Shown one piece after another: positions 1 through 8,693 of a stretch of DNA of 64,000 nt. Position 1 is the first letter of the stretch. Each line of letters begins with the position of its first letter. The notes under the pieces are model-generated. The model saw only the letters and a program-made list of their open reading frames with translations, was not told where the DNA came from and made no database searches. This DNA is from Jeotgalibacillus salarius (GTDB lineage: Bacteria; Bacillota; Bacilli; Bacillales; Jeotgalibacillaceae), in the NCBI RefSeq assembly GCF_004405125.1, contig NZ_SORX01000006.1, positions 124,001 through 188,000 of the forward strand. Direction: 5' to 3'. A program made the translations under genes and the position numbers.

Positions 1-1
1 A

Positions 2-2107
2 CTTTACCTGGCAACACTCAGCGAAGCTGTCTGGGGCGCTGATGAAATCGTCTTAATGGATAGCGATATGAATGTGATTGCAGACTATCCTGAGAATCGG
101 TTAAACACTTTGAACGAATCGAATTATCCTGATTTTATGCCTAATCAGGTTCGCTATTCACCTTTTTACTTCGACGCAAATAATGATCCCTATGTAATCG
201 CGACAATACCTTTAACAAAACCATCTGAATTTACGGATGAAGAAACATTGTATTTTGCAGTCAGTATAGAGATGAAGGAATGGGAAAATTTATATGGCAA
301 TGACAGGCGTGTTACTGTCCATGACCAATCAGGTATGCGGATGGATGGAACAGCGAACCCTGATGATGATCCATTCTTTGAATCTATTCAGAGCACTTTT
401 AATCAGGGAAACGAGGAGGAACTATCATTCTTATGGATGCCTTCTGACACAGATACAAAGATTTCAAGCTGGAAAAACGCAACGTATGTAACAATGGGCG
501 AAAATGAAAATACGCCATGGACTGTGATATCGACTGTTAATACGGGCCCTTATCACAAGGAGTTGTTCACACAGCATCTCTACAGACTAATTTTTATATC
601 TATTATACTTGCATTCAGTATTTTCCTATCAACAAAAATTACCAAAAAAATCTTACGTCCTATTCACGAGCTGGAATTAATCACAAAAAATCTGCCTGAA
701 AGGGTTAAAGACAGTCAATCAATTGTATGGCCACGAACACGTTTAATTGATGTCCAGTTACTCATCATTAACTTTCGAAAGATGACCAGAAAACTATCTA
801 AAGCGTTTGACGAAGTTTCTGACCAGCAAAATAAATTATCACGTTTAGCAAAGTTTGACCCTTTAACCAATCTGCAAAATCGTATGGGAATTGACGAAAG
901 CTTTCAGGAACATATGAGTCCAGAAACAGCACTGGGCATAATGTTTATGGATTTAGATCACTTTAAAAAAGTAAATGATACACTTGGTCACGGAGTTGGA
1001 GACTTAGTGTTAGTAGAAGTTGCAAGTAAATTAATAGAAGTTTCAAGCGCAGAGACCACAGTCGGCAGACTAGGCGGCGATGAGTTTATTTTATTAGTAC
1101 CTGACACATCAGAAGAAGATTTGCGTAAGTTTTCATCTGCTATTCTTAAAGTGTTTAAATCACCTTTGAATATTGATGGACACATGATTGCCATTACACC
1201 AAGTATCGGTCTAGCGCTTGCACCGGATCACGGGACCGAATTGACTGAAGTGATGCAAAACGCAGACATTGCCTTGTATGAATCAAAACGTAATGGAAAG
1301 AATCAGGCAACGTTTTTTAATAACTATTTAAATATCGAAAATGAAAAGAACCAGATTTTCGAACAGAGATTACGCAATGCATTGAAAGAAAACCTTCTTA
1401 CGATTCATTATGATCCAATATACAAAAGAAATTCCGCTGATCTGACATCAGCAGCAGCTAAAATCACCTGGCCACATGGGGAAATGACAATTGCTCAATG
1501 GAGAACGCTGTCTAAGTCAGTACATTTGAGTAAAGAGCTTGGAAACTACATTGTGAATAAGGCAATTGCTGATGCAAGCAAACTTTCTAAAGAGGGGTAT
1601 CATATTGACATCATGCTGCCTTTGTTGATTGATCAGTGCTATGATCCTAAGTTTTTTACGTCGATTGAAAAATTGCTAAAAAAGTATGAAGTGAATGGTT
1701 GTGCTTTGCGATTTGTGCTAAGTGAACATATTCCACCTGCCGAAATGAGTTTTTTCAACGACCTGTTTAAACAGTTGAACCAGATTGGAATCAAAATTGT
1801 GTTAGATGAGTTTGGAGTAGGCTACAGTGCCTTACTATATATGAACGAGCTGCCAATCGATCAAATCAAAATTAATGCACAAGTCTTAGAAAAAAACGGA
1901 GAAAAGCAAGCTGCTGATCACATCGTCAAAGGTGTAATGTCGATTGCAGGATCAATGGGCTTGAAAACAATCGCGGTGAATATCAAAAATAAAAAACAGG
2001 AAGCTTTTTTTGAAGAACAAAATGCAGATGAAGTTCAATTTTCAAACCGCAAGCCTATTAATATAACTGAATTAAAGAAAAGATTAGAAAACGAAAAAAT
2101 CTCGTGA
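2..2107 (+). CDS. GGDEF/degenerate-EAL membrane protein, 5' truncated
   Basis: Cyclic-di-GMP signalling protein, probably a diguanylate cyclase. The reading frame is open to the left edge, so the true start lies outside; the first internal Met is at 56. Counting from that Met, an extracytoplasmic sensor part (about 1-175, Cache-like in length) is followed by one membrane segment (about 176-196), a linker, a GGDEF domain with an intact RLGGDEF motif near residue 340, and an EAL-like domain (about 440-680). The EAL part looks catalytically dead: the expected EALLRW-type motif is absent and DDFG reads DEFG. Known of the family: such EAL domains often only bind c-di-GMP. Inference: synthesis, not breakdown. 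Function is sure at the domain level; the ligand is unknown. Confidence 0.9.
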   Translation, partial: LYLATLSEAVWGADEIVLMDSDMNVIADYPENRLNTLNESNYPDFMPNQVRYSPFYFDANNDPYVIATIPLTKPSEFTDEETLYFAVSIEMKEWENLYGNDRRVTVHDQSGMRMDGTANPDDDPFFESIQSTFNQGNEEELSFLWMPSDTDTKISSWKNATYVTMGENENTPWTVISTVNTGPYHKELFTQHLYRLIFISIILAFSIFLSTKITKKILRPIHELELITKNLPERVKDSQSIVWPRTRLIDVQLLIINFRKMTRKLSKAFDEVSDQQNKLSRLAKFDPLTNLQNRMGIDESFQEHMSPETALGIMFMDLDHFKKVNDTLGHGVGDLVLVEVASKLIEVSSAETTVGRLGGDEFILLVPDTSEEDLRKFSSAILKVFKSPLNIDGHMIAITPSIGLALAPDHGTELTEVMQNADIALYESKRNGKNQATFFNNYLNIENEKNQIFEQRLRNALKENLLTIHYDPIYKRNSADLTSAAAKITWPHGEMTIAQWRTLSKSVHLSKELGNYIVNKAIADASKLSKEGYHIDIMLPLLIDQCYDPKFFTSIEKLLKKYEVNGCALRFVLSEHIPPAEMSFFNDLFKQLNQIGIKIVLDEFGVGYSALLYMNELPIDQIKINAQVLEKNGEKQAADHIVKGVMSIAGSMGLKTIAVNIKNKKQEAFFEEQNADEVQFSNRKPINITELKKRLENEKIS

Positions 2108-2127
2108 ACTCAAACACGGGATTTTTT
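2094..2127 (+). terminator. Rho-independent terminator of the GGDEF gene
   Basis: Stem AAAAAATCTCGTG / CACGGGATTTTTT with an 8-base loop. It overlaps the last codons and ends in a T-run, so it should also work partly on the other strand. Confidence 0.8.
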
Positions 2128-2303
2128 CGTTTTCTAATTCATTGGTGGTTTCTTTACTGAAAGTACTCAGGCAACTATTTTAATTGAGTTCCCTAATCGA
2201 TATGAAAAATATCAATTCCCCCTCCTCTTAATTAGACAAATTTAAGAGTATTTACTTAAGATGATCAAACCCCTCTCACCGTTGCCAGTTCCCTTCTCTT
2301 CAA

Positions 2304-2351
2304 TATACAATTGCAGTAAATGTACAAAATCATTTTCAGACCAGGAGGAAT
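2304..2351 (+). repeat. dispersed intergenic repeat, family A (copy 1)
   Basis: TATACAATTG, about 10 variable bases, then AAATGTACAAAATCATTTTC and AGACCAGG. Related copies lie near 30648, 31507, 59192 and (inverted) 62755. Here it ends in the ribosome site of the next gene. About 250 bases separate the two genes and nothing else was seen in them. Confidence 0.5.
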
Positions 2352-2357
2352 TTAGAA

Positions 2358-2756
2358 ATGAATATCTATCTTTTCTGGCTCATTCAGTTATCCTGGGGTC
2401 TGCTGATTAATCTATTAGGCTTGTTCATCGCAATCATTCTAATGTGCACAGGCATAAAACCAAAACGATTCAACCATGCCATTTATTTTGAGGTCGGTGA
2501 AAAATGGGGTGGTGTTAATTTTGGAGGCTTCTTCTTTGTTCAAAAACATGCCTCCGTCAGACTCAAATCACACGAGTATGGACACAGTTTTCAAAACTTG
2601 CTGTTAGGACCATTCATGGTTTTTGCCGTCACTATTCCTTCGTCGATCCGTTATCATGTTCGGAATCACAAAAATAAAAAAGGATACACTTTAAAACCGT
2701 ATGATGATTTCTGGTGTGAATCGTGGGCGACAAGGTTAGGAGAAAAACATTCTTAG
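2358..2756 (+). CDS. small membrane protein with HEYGH zinc-protease-like motif
   Basis: A 132-residue protein of no recognised family. A strong hydrophobic segment (about 7-30) is followed by HEYGH near residue 74, a match to the HExxH zinc-binding signature, then a second hydrophobic stretch and a C-terminal DDFWCESWA motif whose acidic residues could supply a third zinc ligand. Inference: a very small membrane metallopeptidase or a relative that has lost activity. AGGAGGA sits 9-10 bases before ATG. It is monocistronic between two repeat- or terminator-bearing gaps. The short length (typical integral metalloproteases exceed 200 residues) argues for caution. Confidence 0.6.
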   Translation: MNIYLFWLIQLSWGLLINLLGLFIAIILMCTGIKPKRFNHAIYFEVGEKWGGVNFGGFFFVQKHASVRLKSHEYGHSFQNLLLGPFMVFAVTIPSSIRYHVRNHKNKKGYTLKPYDDFWCESWATRLGEKHS

Positions 2757-2764
2757 AAAATCTC

Positions 2765-2842
2765 TCTGTCTGATATATCAATATTTACTGTAAATGATAA
2801 AGAAATGTAGAAATAAATCAGATTGACAGAGGTTTTTTTTGA
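2765..2842 (+). terminator. possible weak terminator
   Basis: CTCTGTC pairs with GACAGAG across a loop of about 50 bases and is followed by eight T. The long loop makes this doubtful. Confidence 0.35.
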
Positions 2843-3053
2843 AAGAAAAAGTGTGAATTTAGAAGCTTTCTAAAAATTTTCCCAACAACATAGAGTTTGA
2901 ATAGTTAACACCTCGTACAAACCATTACATATAAAGGGAATTATACCCCTTCACCGTATGAACACCCCTTTAATTTTCCCGATAAACAAGACACACTTCT
3001 TTTGTTAGGATGAACCTATTCACAAAATATTTCGACAAAAGGAGTCGTGGGAA

Positions 3054-4322
3054 ATGAAGAAATCGAGAAGTGTCATGATGAGTTTATTATTAGCAGCAAG
3101 CCTCGCAGTACCAGCTGGGGCAAGTGCTGCACCGGATCAGCAGTCGAACAATGCTGAAAAATTCCGCGTTTATGTAGAGGTATCAGGAGAGTCTGCTCAA
3201 AAGAAAAAAGCTGCATTGCAGAAGCAATATGATTCTCGCTGGGAACTGAGTGCTAACGGATTTTCAACTGATATGAACGAGGCACAATTCAAAGCCCTTC
3301 AAAACAATAAGAATCTTATACTGACAAAAGTTGATGAGGTGTCGGTGGATACATTAAGAAACACTGAAAATGTAACAACTGCGTTTTCAGCTCCTGCAGA
3401 TCAGACACCCTGGGGCATTGAAGCAATTTATAACGATGCGAATGTTACTGCAACATCAGGTGGAACAGGCATTAATGTAGCGGTACTGGATACAGGCGTA
3501 TTCACGGGTCACCATGACCTTCAGGGAACAGTTGAGCAGTGTAAAGACTTCACACAGGCGACTCCGCTTGTAAACGGATCTTGTAATGATGTTGATGGTC
3601 ACGGTACGCACGTTGCAGGCTCTGTGCTTGCTGATGGCGGAAGTGACGGTTCAGGCGTATACGGTGTTGTACCGGATGCAGATCTTTGGGCATACAAAGT
3701 ACTTGGTGATGACGGATCTGGTTACTCAGATGATATCGCTGCAGCAATCCGCCACACAGCTGATCAGGCAGTTGCAACTGGTACAAACACAGTCATCAAT
3801 ATGTCTCTAGGTTCATCAGCTAACAGCCCGCTGATTGAAGACGCAGTAAACTATGCATATGATAAAGGCGTTCTTGTTGTAGCAGCTGCTGGTAACTCAG
3901 GATTCCGCGTTGGTTCAATCGGTTACCCTGGCGCACTTGAAAATGCAGTTGCAGTTGCAGCACTTGAAAACAGATTCGAAAACGGTACATACCGTGTAGC
4001 AGATTTCTCTTCAAGAGGTGTACGTAAAGGCGATGGCGATTACCTGATCCAGGAAGGCGACGTTGAAATTTCTGCTCCTGGTGCAGCGATCTTCTCCACT
4101 TGGCCAAATGGCGGTTATAACACAATCAGTGGTACATCAATGGCATCTCCACACGTAGCAGGACTTGCAGCAAAAGTATGGGCAGAAAACCCTGGCTTCT
4201 CCCACGTCCAGCTTCGCACTGAGATTCAAAATCGTGCAAAATCAAATGACATCCTTGGCGGACGCAGCGCTGCTGTTGGTGATGATGTGGCATCAGGGTT
4301 CGGATTTGCGAAAGTGAATTGA
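3054..4322 (+). CDS. secreted subtilisin-like serine protease (S8)
   Basis: Extracellular alkaline-protease-type endopeptidase, 422 residues. A signal peptide (1-26, KKSR n-region, ending ASA-A) leads into an I9-type inhibitor propeptide (about 35-105), then the S8 catalytic domain with all three catalytic residues visible: D146 in AVLDTG, H183 in DGHGTH and S362 in SGTSMASPH, plus oxyanion N281 in AAGN. C163 and C177 could form a disulfide; this is unusual among Bacillus subtilisins. AAAGGAG precedes ATG. The C-terminal 40 codons exist a second time as a relic at 8569-8691. Monocistronic, closed by a strong terminator. Confidence 0.95.
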   Translation: MKKSRSVMMSLLLAASLAVPAGASAAPDQQSNNAEKFRVYVEVSGESAQKKKAALQKQYDSRWELSANGFSTDMNEAQFKALQNNKNLILTKVDEVSVDTLRNTENVTTAFSAPADQTPWGIEAIYNDANVTATSGGTGINVAVLDTGVFTGHHDLQGTVEQCKDFTQATPLVNGSCNDVDGHGTHVAGSVLADGGSDGSGVYGVVPDADLWAYKVLGDDGSGYSDDIAAAIRHTADQAVATGTNTVINMSLGSSANSPLIEDAVNYAYDKGVLVVAAAGNSGFRVGSIGYPGALENAVAVAALENRFENGTYRVADFSSRGVRKGDGDYLIQEGDVEISAPGAAIFSTWPNGGYNTISGTSMASPHVAGLAAKVWAENPGFSHVQLRTEIQNRAKSNDILGGRSAAVGDDVASGFGFAKVN

Positions 4323-4330
4323 TTTTATTG

Positions 4331-4365
4331 AGCGAAGTTTGGGTCAGGCCCAAACTTCGCTTTTA
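4331..4365. terminator. bidirectional terminator between subtilase and VOC gene
   Basis: AGCGAAGTTTGGG pairs with CCCAAACTTCGCT around a short loop, with a T-run on the plus side. It lies between two convergent genes. Confidence 0.85.
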
Positions 4366-4773
4366 TTCACTCAGCCCTTCAGTATTCATCAGTACAATCC
4401 TCCATTTATCCGGATCCTCTATTGTGACACCTTTATCTTTCCAGTATGGATTCTCAGGTTCAACCTGCTGATAGCCCATTTCCACTAAGCGATCTGCCGT
4501 CTGATCAAGCTGAACAGGATCAGGTATATAAAATACCAACAGCTGATCACGTCCCGGGTCCGGACAAGGGCTGCCTGACACGTGGCTCGTAAACTCTAAA
4601 TGCACCTCTGTCCCCGGCAATCCGTACATGACACCGTCATAATCTTCGTGATCCTGGAACTCTGCCACTCTTTTAAGACCAAGTCCTTTCTCGTAAAAGT
4701 TAATGATCTCATTCATCCTGTCAGTCGGTCTGGCCATCCTGATTTGCATTGCATGAAAATATGTAAAATCCAT
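4363..4773 (-). CDS. VOC (glyoxalase/bleomycin-resistance fold) protein, copy 1
   Basis: A 136-residue vicinal-oxygen-chelate protein. Such proteins bind a divalent metal and act as lyases, dioxygenases or drug-binding proteins; the substrate is unknown. Family signs: N-terminal strand with IRMARP, FYEKGLGL, the MYGLPGTEVHLEFTSH block containing H and E candidate ligands, and the closing DPDKWRIVL. I chose the second of two adjacent ATGs because GGAGG lies 7 bases upstream; a longer frame to 4830 has no ribosome site. A close paralogue lies at 9617-10024 with a matching start and a similar upstream region, so both may be expressed. Confidence 0.88.
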   Translation of the reverse strand: MDFTYFHAMQIRMARPTDRMNEIINFYEKGLGLKRVAEFQDHEDYDGVMYGLPGTEVHLEFTSHVSGSPCPDPGRDQLLVFYIPDPVQLDQTADRLVEMGYQQVEPENPYWKDKGVTIEDPDKWRIVLMNTEGLSE

Positions 4774-4925
4774 CATGACACCTCCATTTGCTTTAGTGTA
4801 AAACAATGGAGACGTCCTATGACGATTCAAAAGGGTGAATTTAATCTCAGTAATAGGTCTTAGACAATGCCTTCAATCTTTCTATCAGTAGAATCAAATG
4901 TTCCTTGTTCAATCAAAACGCCCCG

Positions 4926-5402
4926 TTAGTCCAACATAATCTCCATCTTCCTGCTCTTCGTTGTCATCCCAATTGACTTATAGAATTCAATGGCAGATGT
5001 ATTTTCCTCGGATACGCCCAATTCAATACTATCGACTTTAAGGCTTCTTCCAAAATCAAAAACGTATTCAGTCAGTTTCTTTCCGATCCCTTTCTTTCTA
5101 TGAGTTTCAGCAACGCATAAGCTATTTACCAATAACATTTTCCTCTCATTAACAAAAGTATTTTCAGTTACCACTTCTTCCTTTGTCACTACAACGCCGA
5201 CAAGTTCATTGCTGATTACAGCCACAAAAATATGCTGTGTGTCATCAATTAATTGATTCTCAAAAAACGCTTGTTCAACTGGAGTGTCATTCTCTTTGTA
5301 CAAATCAGGTCTGACATGAACGTGGAATGCATGAACCTGTCTAAATAAAGGCAGCAAAGATTCGTAGTCGCTTGAGCTGGCTGCCCGAATGAATATATTC
5401 AT
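4926..5402 (-). CDS. GNAT N-acetyltransferase
   Basis: Cytosolic acetyl-CoA-dependent acetyltransferase of unknown substrate, about 158 residues. The core shows the acetyl-CoA loop in RKKGIGKKL, the strand before it (LLVNSLCVAE), and the C-terminal ENTSAIEFYKSIGM motif. A GTG 9 bases further upstream is part of the GAGAGGTG ribosome site, so the ATG at 5402 is the more likely start. A degraded copy missing the acetyl-CoA loop lies at 9345-9610. It probably follows its own promoter and is not co-transcribed with the VOC gene, from which 150 bases separate it. Confidence 0.88.
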   Translation of the reverse strand: MNIFIRAASSSDYESLLPLFRQVHAFHVHVRPDLYKENDTPVEQAFFENQLIDDTQHIFVAVISNELVGVVVTKEEVVTENTFVNERKMLLVNSLCVAETHRKKGIGKKLTEYVFDFGRSLKVDSIELGVSEENTSAIEFYKSIGMTTKSRKMEIMLD

Positions 5403-5504
5403 ATATTTCACCTCTCGGCCATTTTCTAATGAAATACTGTGAGAATTGAGTTCGACATAGGGAACGGTTTTCTATGAACATTATAACTGAAACAGTTTCT
5501 ATCA

Positions 5505-5999
5505 CTATTTCAACTGACCTAAAACCCGCTCCCACACCTCTTCCTCCGACATACGGTCAGTCAGCAGGGTTTCGCCTTCCACTCCAAGCTCATCATTTGG
5601 ATTCCACCAGGCGCGTAATGAGTCTTCACCAAAATCTATCTTTTTGTCACGCATGTTATGTCGTCTCACTGTTTCCTCAAAGGATAAATCAAAATAATAT
5701 GTATGCGCCTTATCGTCATAGAGCTTAATTAACCCTTTTAACATGTCACCATAGCGCTTTTTGTTAAAAATACCTTCCACTATGACAAATTCACAAGTCC
5801 CTTTACCGTATTCCGCAATCTGACGGGTCAGATCAATTGAAGGGTTACCCTCCCTGTCGTGAACCATTAGCATATTCCGGCGAATGACATCCTGGGAAAC
5901 CAGAAGCGTGCCGTGGCCTAAATGCTTTTGAAGTCTTTGCGCAATTGTCGTTTTGCCGCTGCCTGAATTGCCGCGTAAAATAATAAGTGTAGATTCCAT
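5505..5999 (-). CDS. P-loop kinase (zeta-toxin/AAA_33-like)
   Basis: ATP-dependent small-molecule kinase of unknown substrate, 164 residues. The Walker A motif GNSGSGKTT lies at the N-terminus, followed by the SQDVIRR and IVEGIFNKKRY segments typical of the uncharacterised AAA_33 family and an RHNMRDKK lid with two Arg. No antitoxin-like gene is adjacent, so a toxin role is unlikely. The start at 5999 was chosen because GGGGAAG sits 6 bases upstream; a longer frame begins at 6023 without such a site. Confidence 0.85.
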   Translation of the reverse strand: MESTLIILRGNSGSGKTTIAQRLQKHLGHGTLLVSQDVIRRNMLMVHDREGNPSIDLTRQIAEYGKGTCEFVIVEGIFNKKRYGDMLKGLIKLYDDKAHTYYFDLSFEETVRRHNMRDKKIDFGEDSLRAWWNPNDELGVEGETLLTDRMSEEEVWERVLGQLK

Positions 6000-6154
6000 C
6001 AATTCTTCCCCTGTCTTAGTCATAGTAAAAAAAATCTATACTCCCAATTATTTCAACATATGCATGGGAACTCAAGTTTAATTTAGCGTCTGCTTTCAGA
6101 TAGGAACTTTCAAGTATGCTATACGTCTACTGTTAAAAAGGGGGGCAAACTTTT

Positions 6155-6502
6155 ATGAAAAAGGGCATTTGCTACTTAGCAATTTGCACATTTACTGCAC
6201 TCATACTAGTTGGTTGTGCTAGTGACCAAAGCAAAACACAAGAATATAATGAAGCAAAAAAAGCCGCCTGGGATTTTGTGAAGGAAGAAGGCTGGGATAA
6301 TACTGCAGATGAGGATTGGCAGAGTGCCGAGGTAACAGAGGTGATTGCTGATCAAACTTTTGAATTATTGGATGACACTTTTGAGGGGAATGAGGCCTTG
6401 AGAGTTTCCTTTAAAGATAAAGAAAATGTTGTGACTGGCACGCCACTCATACTAATTGACCCTGATACGAATGAGGTGATCGGATATATGCCGGGTGAAT
6501 AG
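6155..6502 (+). CDS. small lipoprotein of unknown function
   Basis: 115 residues. A signal peptide with lipobox LVGC (Cys at about 21) predicts membrane anchoring outside the cell. The mature part is acidic, with a ...DDTFEGNEALRVSF strand pattern and a C-terminal DPDTNEVIGYMP motif reminiscent of PepSY-like folds, which is inference only. AAGGGGGG precedes ATG. Monocistronic. Confidence 0.75.
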   Translation: MKKGICYLAICTFTALILVGCASDQSKTQEYNEAKKAAWDFVKEEGWDNTADEDWQSAEVTEVIADQTFELLDDTFEGNEALRVSFKDKENVVTGTPLILIDPDTNEVIGYMPGE

Positions 6503-6512
6503 GTATACAACT

Positions 6513-6558
6513 CTCACACGATTTCTTTTATTCATTTAGATATAAGATATCGTGTGAG
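6513..6558. terminator. hairpin after the lipoprotein gene
   Basis: Perfect 10-bp arms CTCACACGAT / ATCGTGTGAG with a loop of 26 bases. No T-run follows, so termination would be weak; it may instead protect the transcript. Confidence 0.5.
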
Positions 6559-6586
6559 AATGCTATTTAACACAGTAAACACTTCA

Positions 6587-6700
6587 TCAATCTTTAATTA
6601 CTTTCCTCTTCTTCATCCGCTTTACCAGCCTCTGTTCCTCCACCCGCTTCTGGCGGTCATTCATTTTGCTTTGTGCGAGACTTCTGTCCTGATAAAACAT
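6587..6700 (-). CDS. 37-residue highly charged small protein
   Basis: Starts MFYQDRSLAQSK and is followed by a run rich in Arg/Lys/Glu (RQKRVEEQRLVKRMKKRK). AGGTGG lies 4 bases before ATG. It begins 20 bases after the stop of the repeat protein at 6720 and is probably the third gene of the sigma-factor operon. The basic helix suggests a nucleic-acid or membrane-surface partner; no family recognised. Confidence 0.5.
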   Translation of the reverse strand: MFYQDRSLAQSKMNDRQKRVEEQRLVKRMKKRKVIKD

Positions 6701-6719
6701 AGTGCCACCTGCTTTCATG

Positions 6720-7922
6720 TTATAAGCTGAGTTCCCCGTAGTTGGCAACATCATATCTGGAATCAACCGGTTGATCAGCGCTTTCTACACTTCCATCATT
6801 TAGACGCAGGAGTGACTTGATAATGCCTTTGATTTCAGGAGTTTCTGTTACAATGGTGCCCAAAAGGTCGATATTTTTTATTGTAGTTTTGAGTTCTGTT
6901 GCGCTCAGATCTTCTTCGAAAATCAACTTTCCTGCCACGATCAGTGTGACCGGTTTATCGTAAAATGCATATTCTTCTGTGTCCCATTTTTCTTCGTTTT
7001 CAATCACCACATATTGTCCTTCATAAGACAAAATCTCCGCTTCAATATTTGTTTTTTCATAAAGCAGATCCTCAAGATCTTCGTCCACGACCACAATAGA
7101 AGTCGTCTGGATCTGATCAATGGCTTGCTCCAGCAGCTCACGTGATACGTCTTTTTCAAAATAAATTGGATTTGTCGTCATTAGCTTCGCTCCATTTAAA
7201 CGGCGCAATGTGCGGGCTGAATAAGACTGAGATGAAGTCAGCAGGGTAAAGCCCTCCGGAATCTTGACGGATTTCCCATTGATGGTGTGTGGAAGCCCGA
7301 AGACAGCCGATTCCTGTGACTCATGAAAATACAGGATTCCATTCACAGTCAGGTTCTCAATTTTTTGATTTAACGATTCAGTTGATAAGTGCTTATCGAG
7401 TTTTAACTTTCCATTGACGGTTAGTTTTACAGACGATTGAATGGATTCAAGATAGGCATTAGTCAACTCATGTTTTCCATTAATCACTCTTGGTTTTTCA
7501 CCCTCATAAGGTTCAAACATGCCTGTCATGTGCTTTACTTTACTTTGAATGTGTCCCTGTAAGTGAGCTGGTGCGTACACTGTCCCCACCACAAAAAGTC
7601 CATCAATTTTACCTTCCAGATCAGCTTCTTCTATTTTTTCATCAAACGTGATGCTGCCAACAGTCAGCAACTGGACAGGTGTTGTAAGAGACTGAAAATA
7701 ATTGCGGGATAAAACTGTTTCTCCTGTGAGCGTCTGATAGTCACCGTTAATTTCTATGCTTGCCCCAACATTTTGAACCTTTAAGGCAGATTGCAAATGA
7801 GCTGTTTCTCTTGAGTAAATAATGCAGCCGACATTTTCGATGCTTTCAATTCCTGCAATTGTTTTCTCATTCACCTTTGTTAAATTAAGTACACCTATAT
7901 TACCAATTCGCTGTTTTGTCAT
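6720..7922 (-). CDS. repeat-containing beta-rich protein encoded with ECF sigma factor
   Basis: 400 residues, no membrane segment or signal peptide. At least five degenerate units of roughly 60-80 residues share a helix-then-strand pattern ending in a hydrophobic strand with Gly, for example NQKIENLTVNGILYF, EGKIDGLFVVGTVYA and KTTIKNIDLLGTIV. Such a stack resembles bactofilin or other solenoid scaffolds, but no known family was recognised. It starts one base after the sigma-factor stop, so translation is likely coupled. Inference: the scaffold may be regulated by, or regulate, the sigma factor; it does not look like a membrane anti-sigma factor. Confidence 0.65.
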   Translation of the reverse strand: MTKQRIGNIGVLNLTKVNEKTIAGIESIENVGCIIYSRETAHLQSALKVQNVGASIEINGDYQTLTGETVLSRNYFQSLTTPVQLLTVGSITFDEKIEEADLEGKIDGLFVVGTVYAPAHLQGHIQSKVKHMTGMFEPYEGEKPRVINGKHELTNAYLESIQSSVKLTVNGKLKLDKHLSTESLNQKIENLTVNGILYFHESQESAVFGLPHTINGKSVKIPEGFTLLTSSQSYSARTLRRLNGAKLMTTNPIYFEKDVSRELLEQAIDQIQTTSIVVVDEDLEDLLYEKTNIEAEILSYEGQYVVIENEEKWDTEEYAFYDKPVTLIVAGKLIFEEDLSATELKTTIKNIDLLGTIVTETPEIKGIIKSLLRLNDGSVESADQPVDSRYDVANYGELSL

Positions 7923-7923
7923 T

Positions 7924-8388
7924 TTATTCTTCCTCCAATTTCTTTTTAAGCTGTTTTAAAGCCTGACTCAATTTGTAGCGGACAGTAGCAGCAGGTAATT
8001 GCAGCTGCTGACCGATTTCCTGACTTGATAAGCCAATCCAATACCGCTTAAACACAATGTCCCTGTACTCCTGCGACAGAATTGCAAGTAGTTCAGTTAC
8101 TTCAATATGAGTAAACCGCTGATCTAACTGAATCTGATCAAAATCATCCTCCCACCCTGTCAGACGCTTTTCCTTTCTCCTGTCATCAACCAATTGATTT
8201 TTTATCACCCGGAAAAACCAGGCCCGCTGCTTATATACAGGCATTTCCTGAAGCAGACTTTCATGAGCGAGCGATTTGATAACAGCCTGCTGGACCAGAT
8301 CATCCGCTTCCTGCTCATGTCGTGCAATTGACCTGGCAAACCTGCGCAGATCCGTTTCCAATCCCAGATACACCTCACTGGATTTCAT
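7924..8388 (-). CDS. ECF-type RNA polymerase sigma factor
   Basis: About 154 residues. Region 2 is visible in EADDLVQQAVIKSLA and the following WFFRVIKNQLVDDRRK; region 4 in the C-terminal half as QEYRDIVFKRYWIGLSSQEIGQQLQLPAATVRYKLSQ, quoted here as an HTH of sigma-70 type. A GTG three codons upstream (8397) is an alternative start; neither has a strong ribosome site. The next gene follows almost without a gap. No recognisable zinc-binding or membrane anti-sigma gene is adjacent. Confidence 0.85.
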   Translation of the reverse strand: MKSSEVYLGLETDLRRFARSIARHEQEADDLVQQAVIKSLAHESLLQEMPVYKQRAWFFRVIKNQLVDDRRKEKRLTGWEDDFDQIQLDQRFTHIEVTELLAILSQEYRDIVFKRYWIGLSSQEIGQQLQLPAATVRYKLSQALKQLKKKLEEE

Positions 8389-8404
8389 GGACTTCACTCA
8401 CTTT

Positions 8405-8432
8405 TTTGTAGTCTCATGTATATAACGTTTCA
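8405..8432 (-). promoter_or_regulatory. candidate ECF autoregulatory promoter
   Basis: On the minus strand TGAAAC, the usual ECF -35 element, lies about 16 bases before a weak -10 candidate in GAGACTAC, in front of the sigma gene. A 6-bp inverted repeat CAACAC/GTGTTG (8431-8448) overlaps the upstream edge. Confidence 0.35.
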
Positions 8433-8568
8433 ACACAAAGAAGTGTTGGACCTTTTTATATTTTTCTTAAATAAAAAAGCTTCCCTGGTAGAGAGAAGGT
8501 TTTAATCTTTTATCATTCTCAATTTACGGAGATATTTTAGGCAGTCTGGGTCTGTCCCCATAACTATA

Positions 8569-8691
8569 TCTCACGTCCAGCTTCGCACTGAGATTCAAAA
8601 CCGTGCAAAAGCAAATGACATTCCTGGCGGACGCAGCGCTGCTGTCGGTGATGATCTAGCTTCCGGGTTTGGTTTTGCGAAAGTGAATTAA
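8569..8691 (+). pseudogene. 3' relic of a second subtilase gene
   Basis: Forty codons read SHVQLRTEIQNRAK through SGFGFAKVN and a stop, almost identical to the C-terminus of the intact protease ending at 4322. No signal peptide, propeptide or catalytic residue remains; the sequence just upstream is unrelated. It keeps its own terminator. Confidence 0.85.
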
Positions 8692-8693
8692 TT

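Noticed and set aside
4854-4922. Open in-frame continuation (about 21 codons) after the GNAT stop codon
   Set aside because: It looks like a possible readthrough tail, but family length is already complete at the stop and nothing similar follows in other GNATs.
5505-5999. Zeta-type toxin
   Set aside because: P-loop and size fit, but no antitoxin gene is next to it and the rest fits common small-molecule kinases.
8431-8448. CAACAC/GTGTTG hairpin as terminator or attenuator
   Set aside because: Six-base arms, no T-run in the needed direction; coincidence with the -35 region is more likely.
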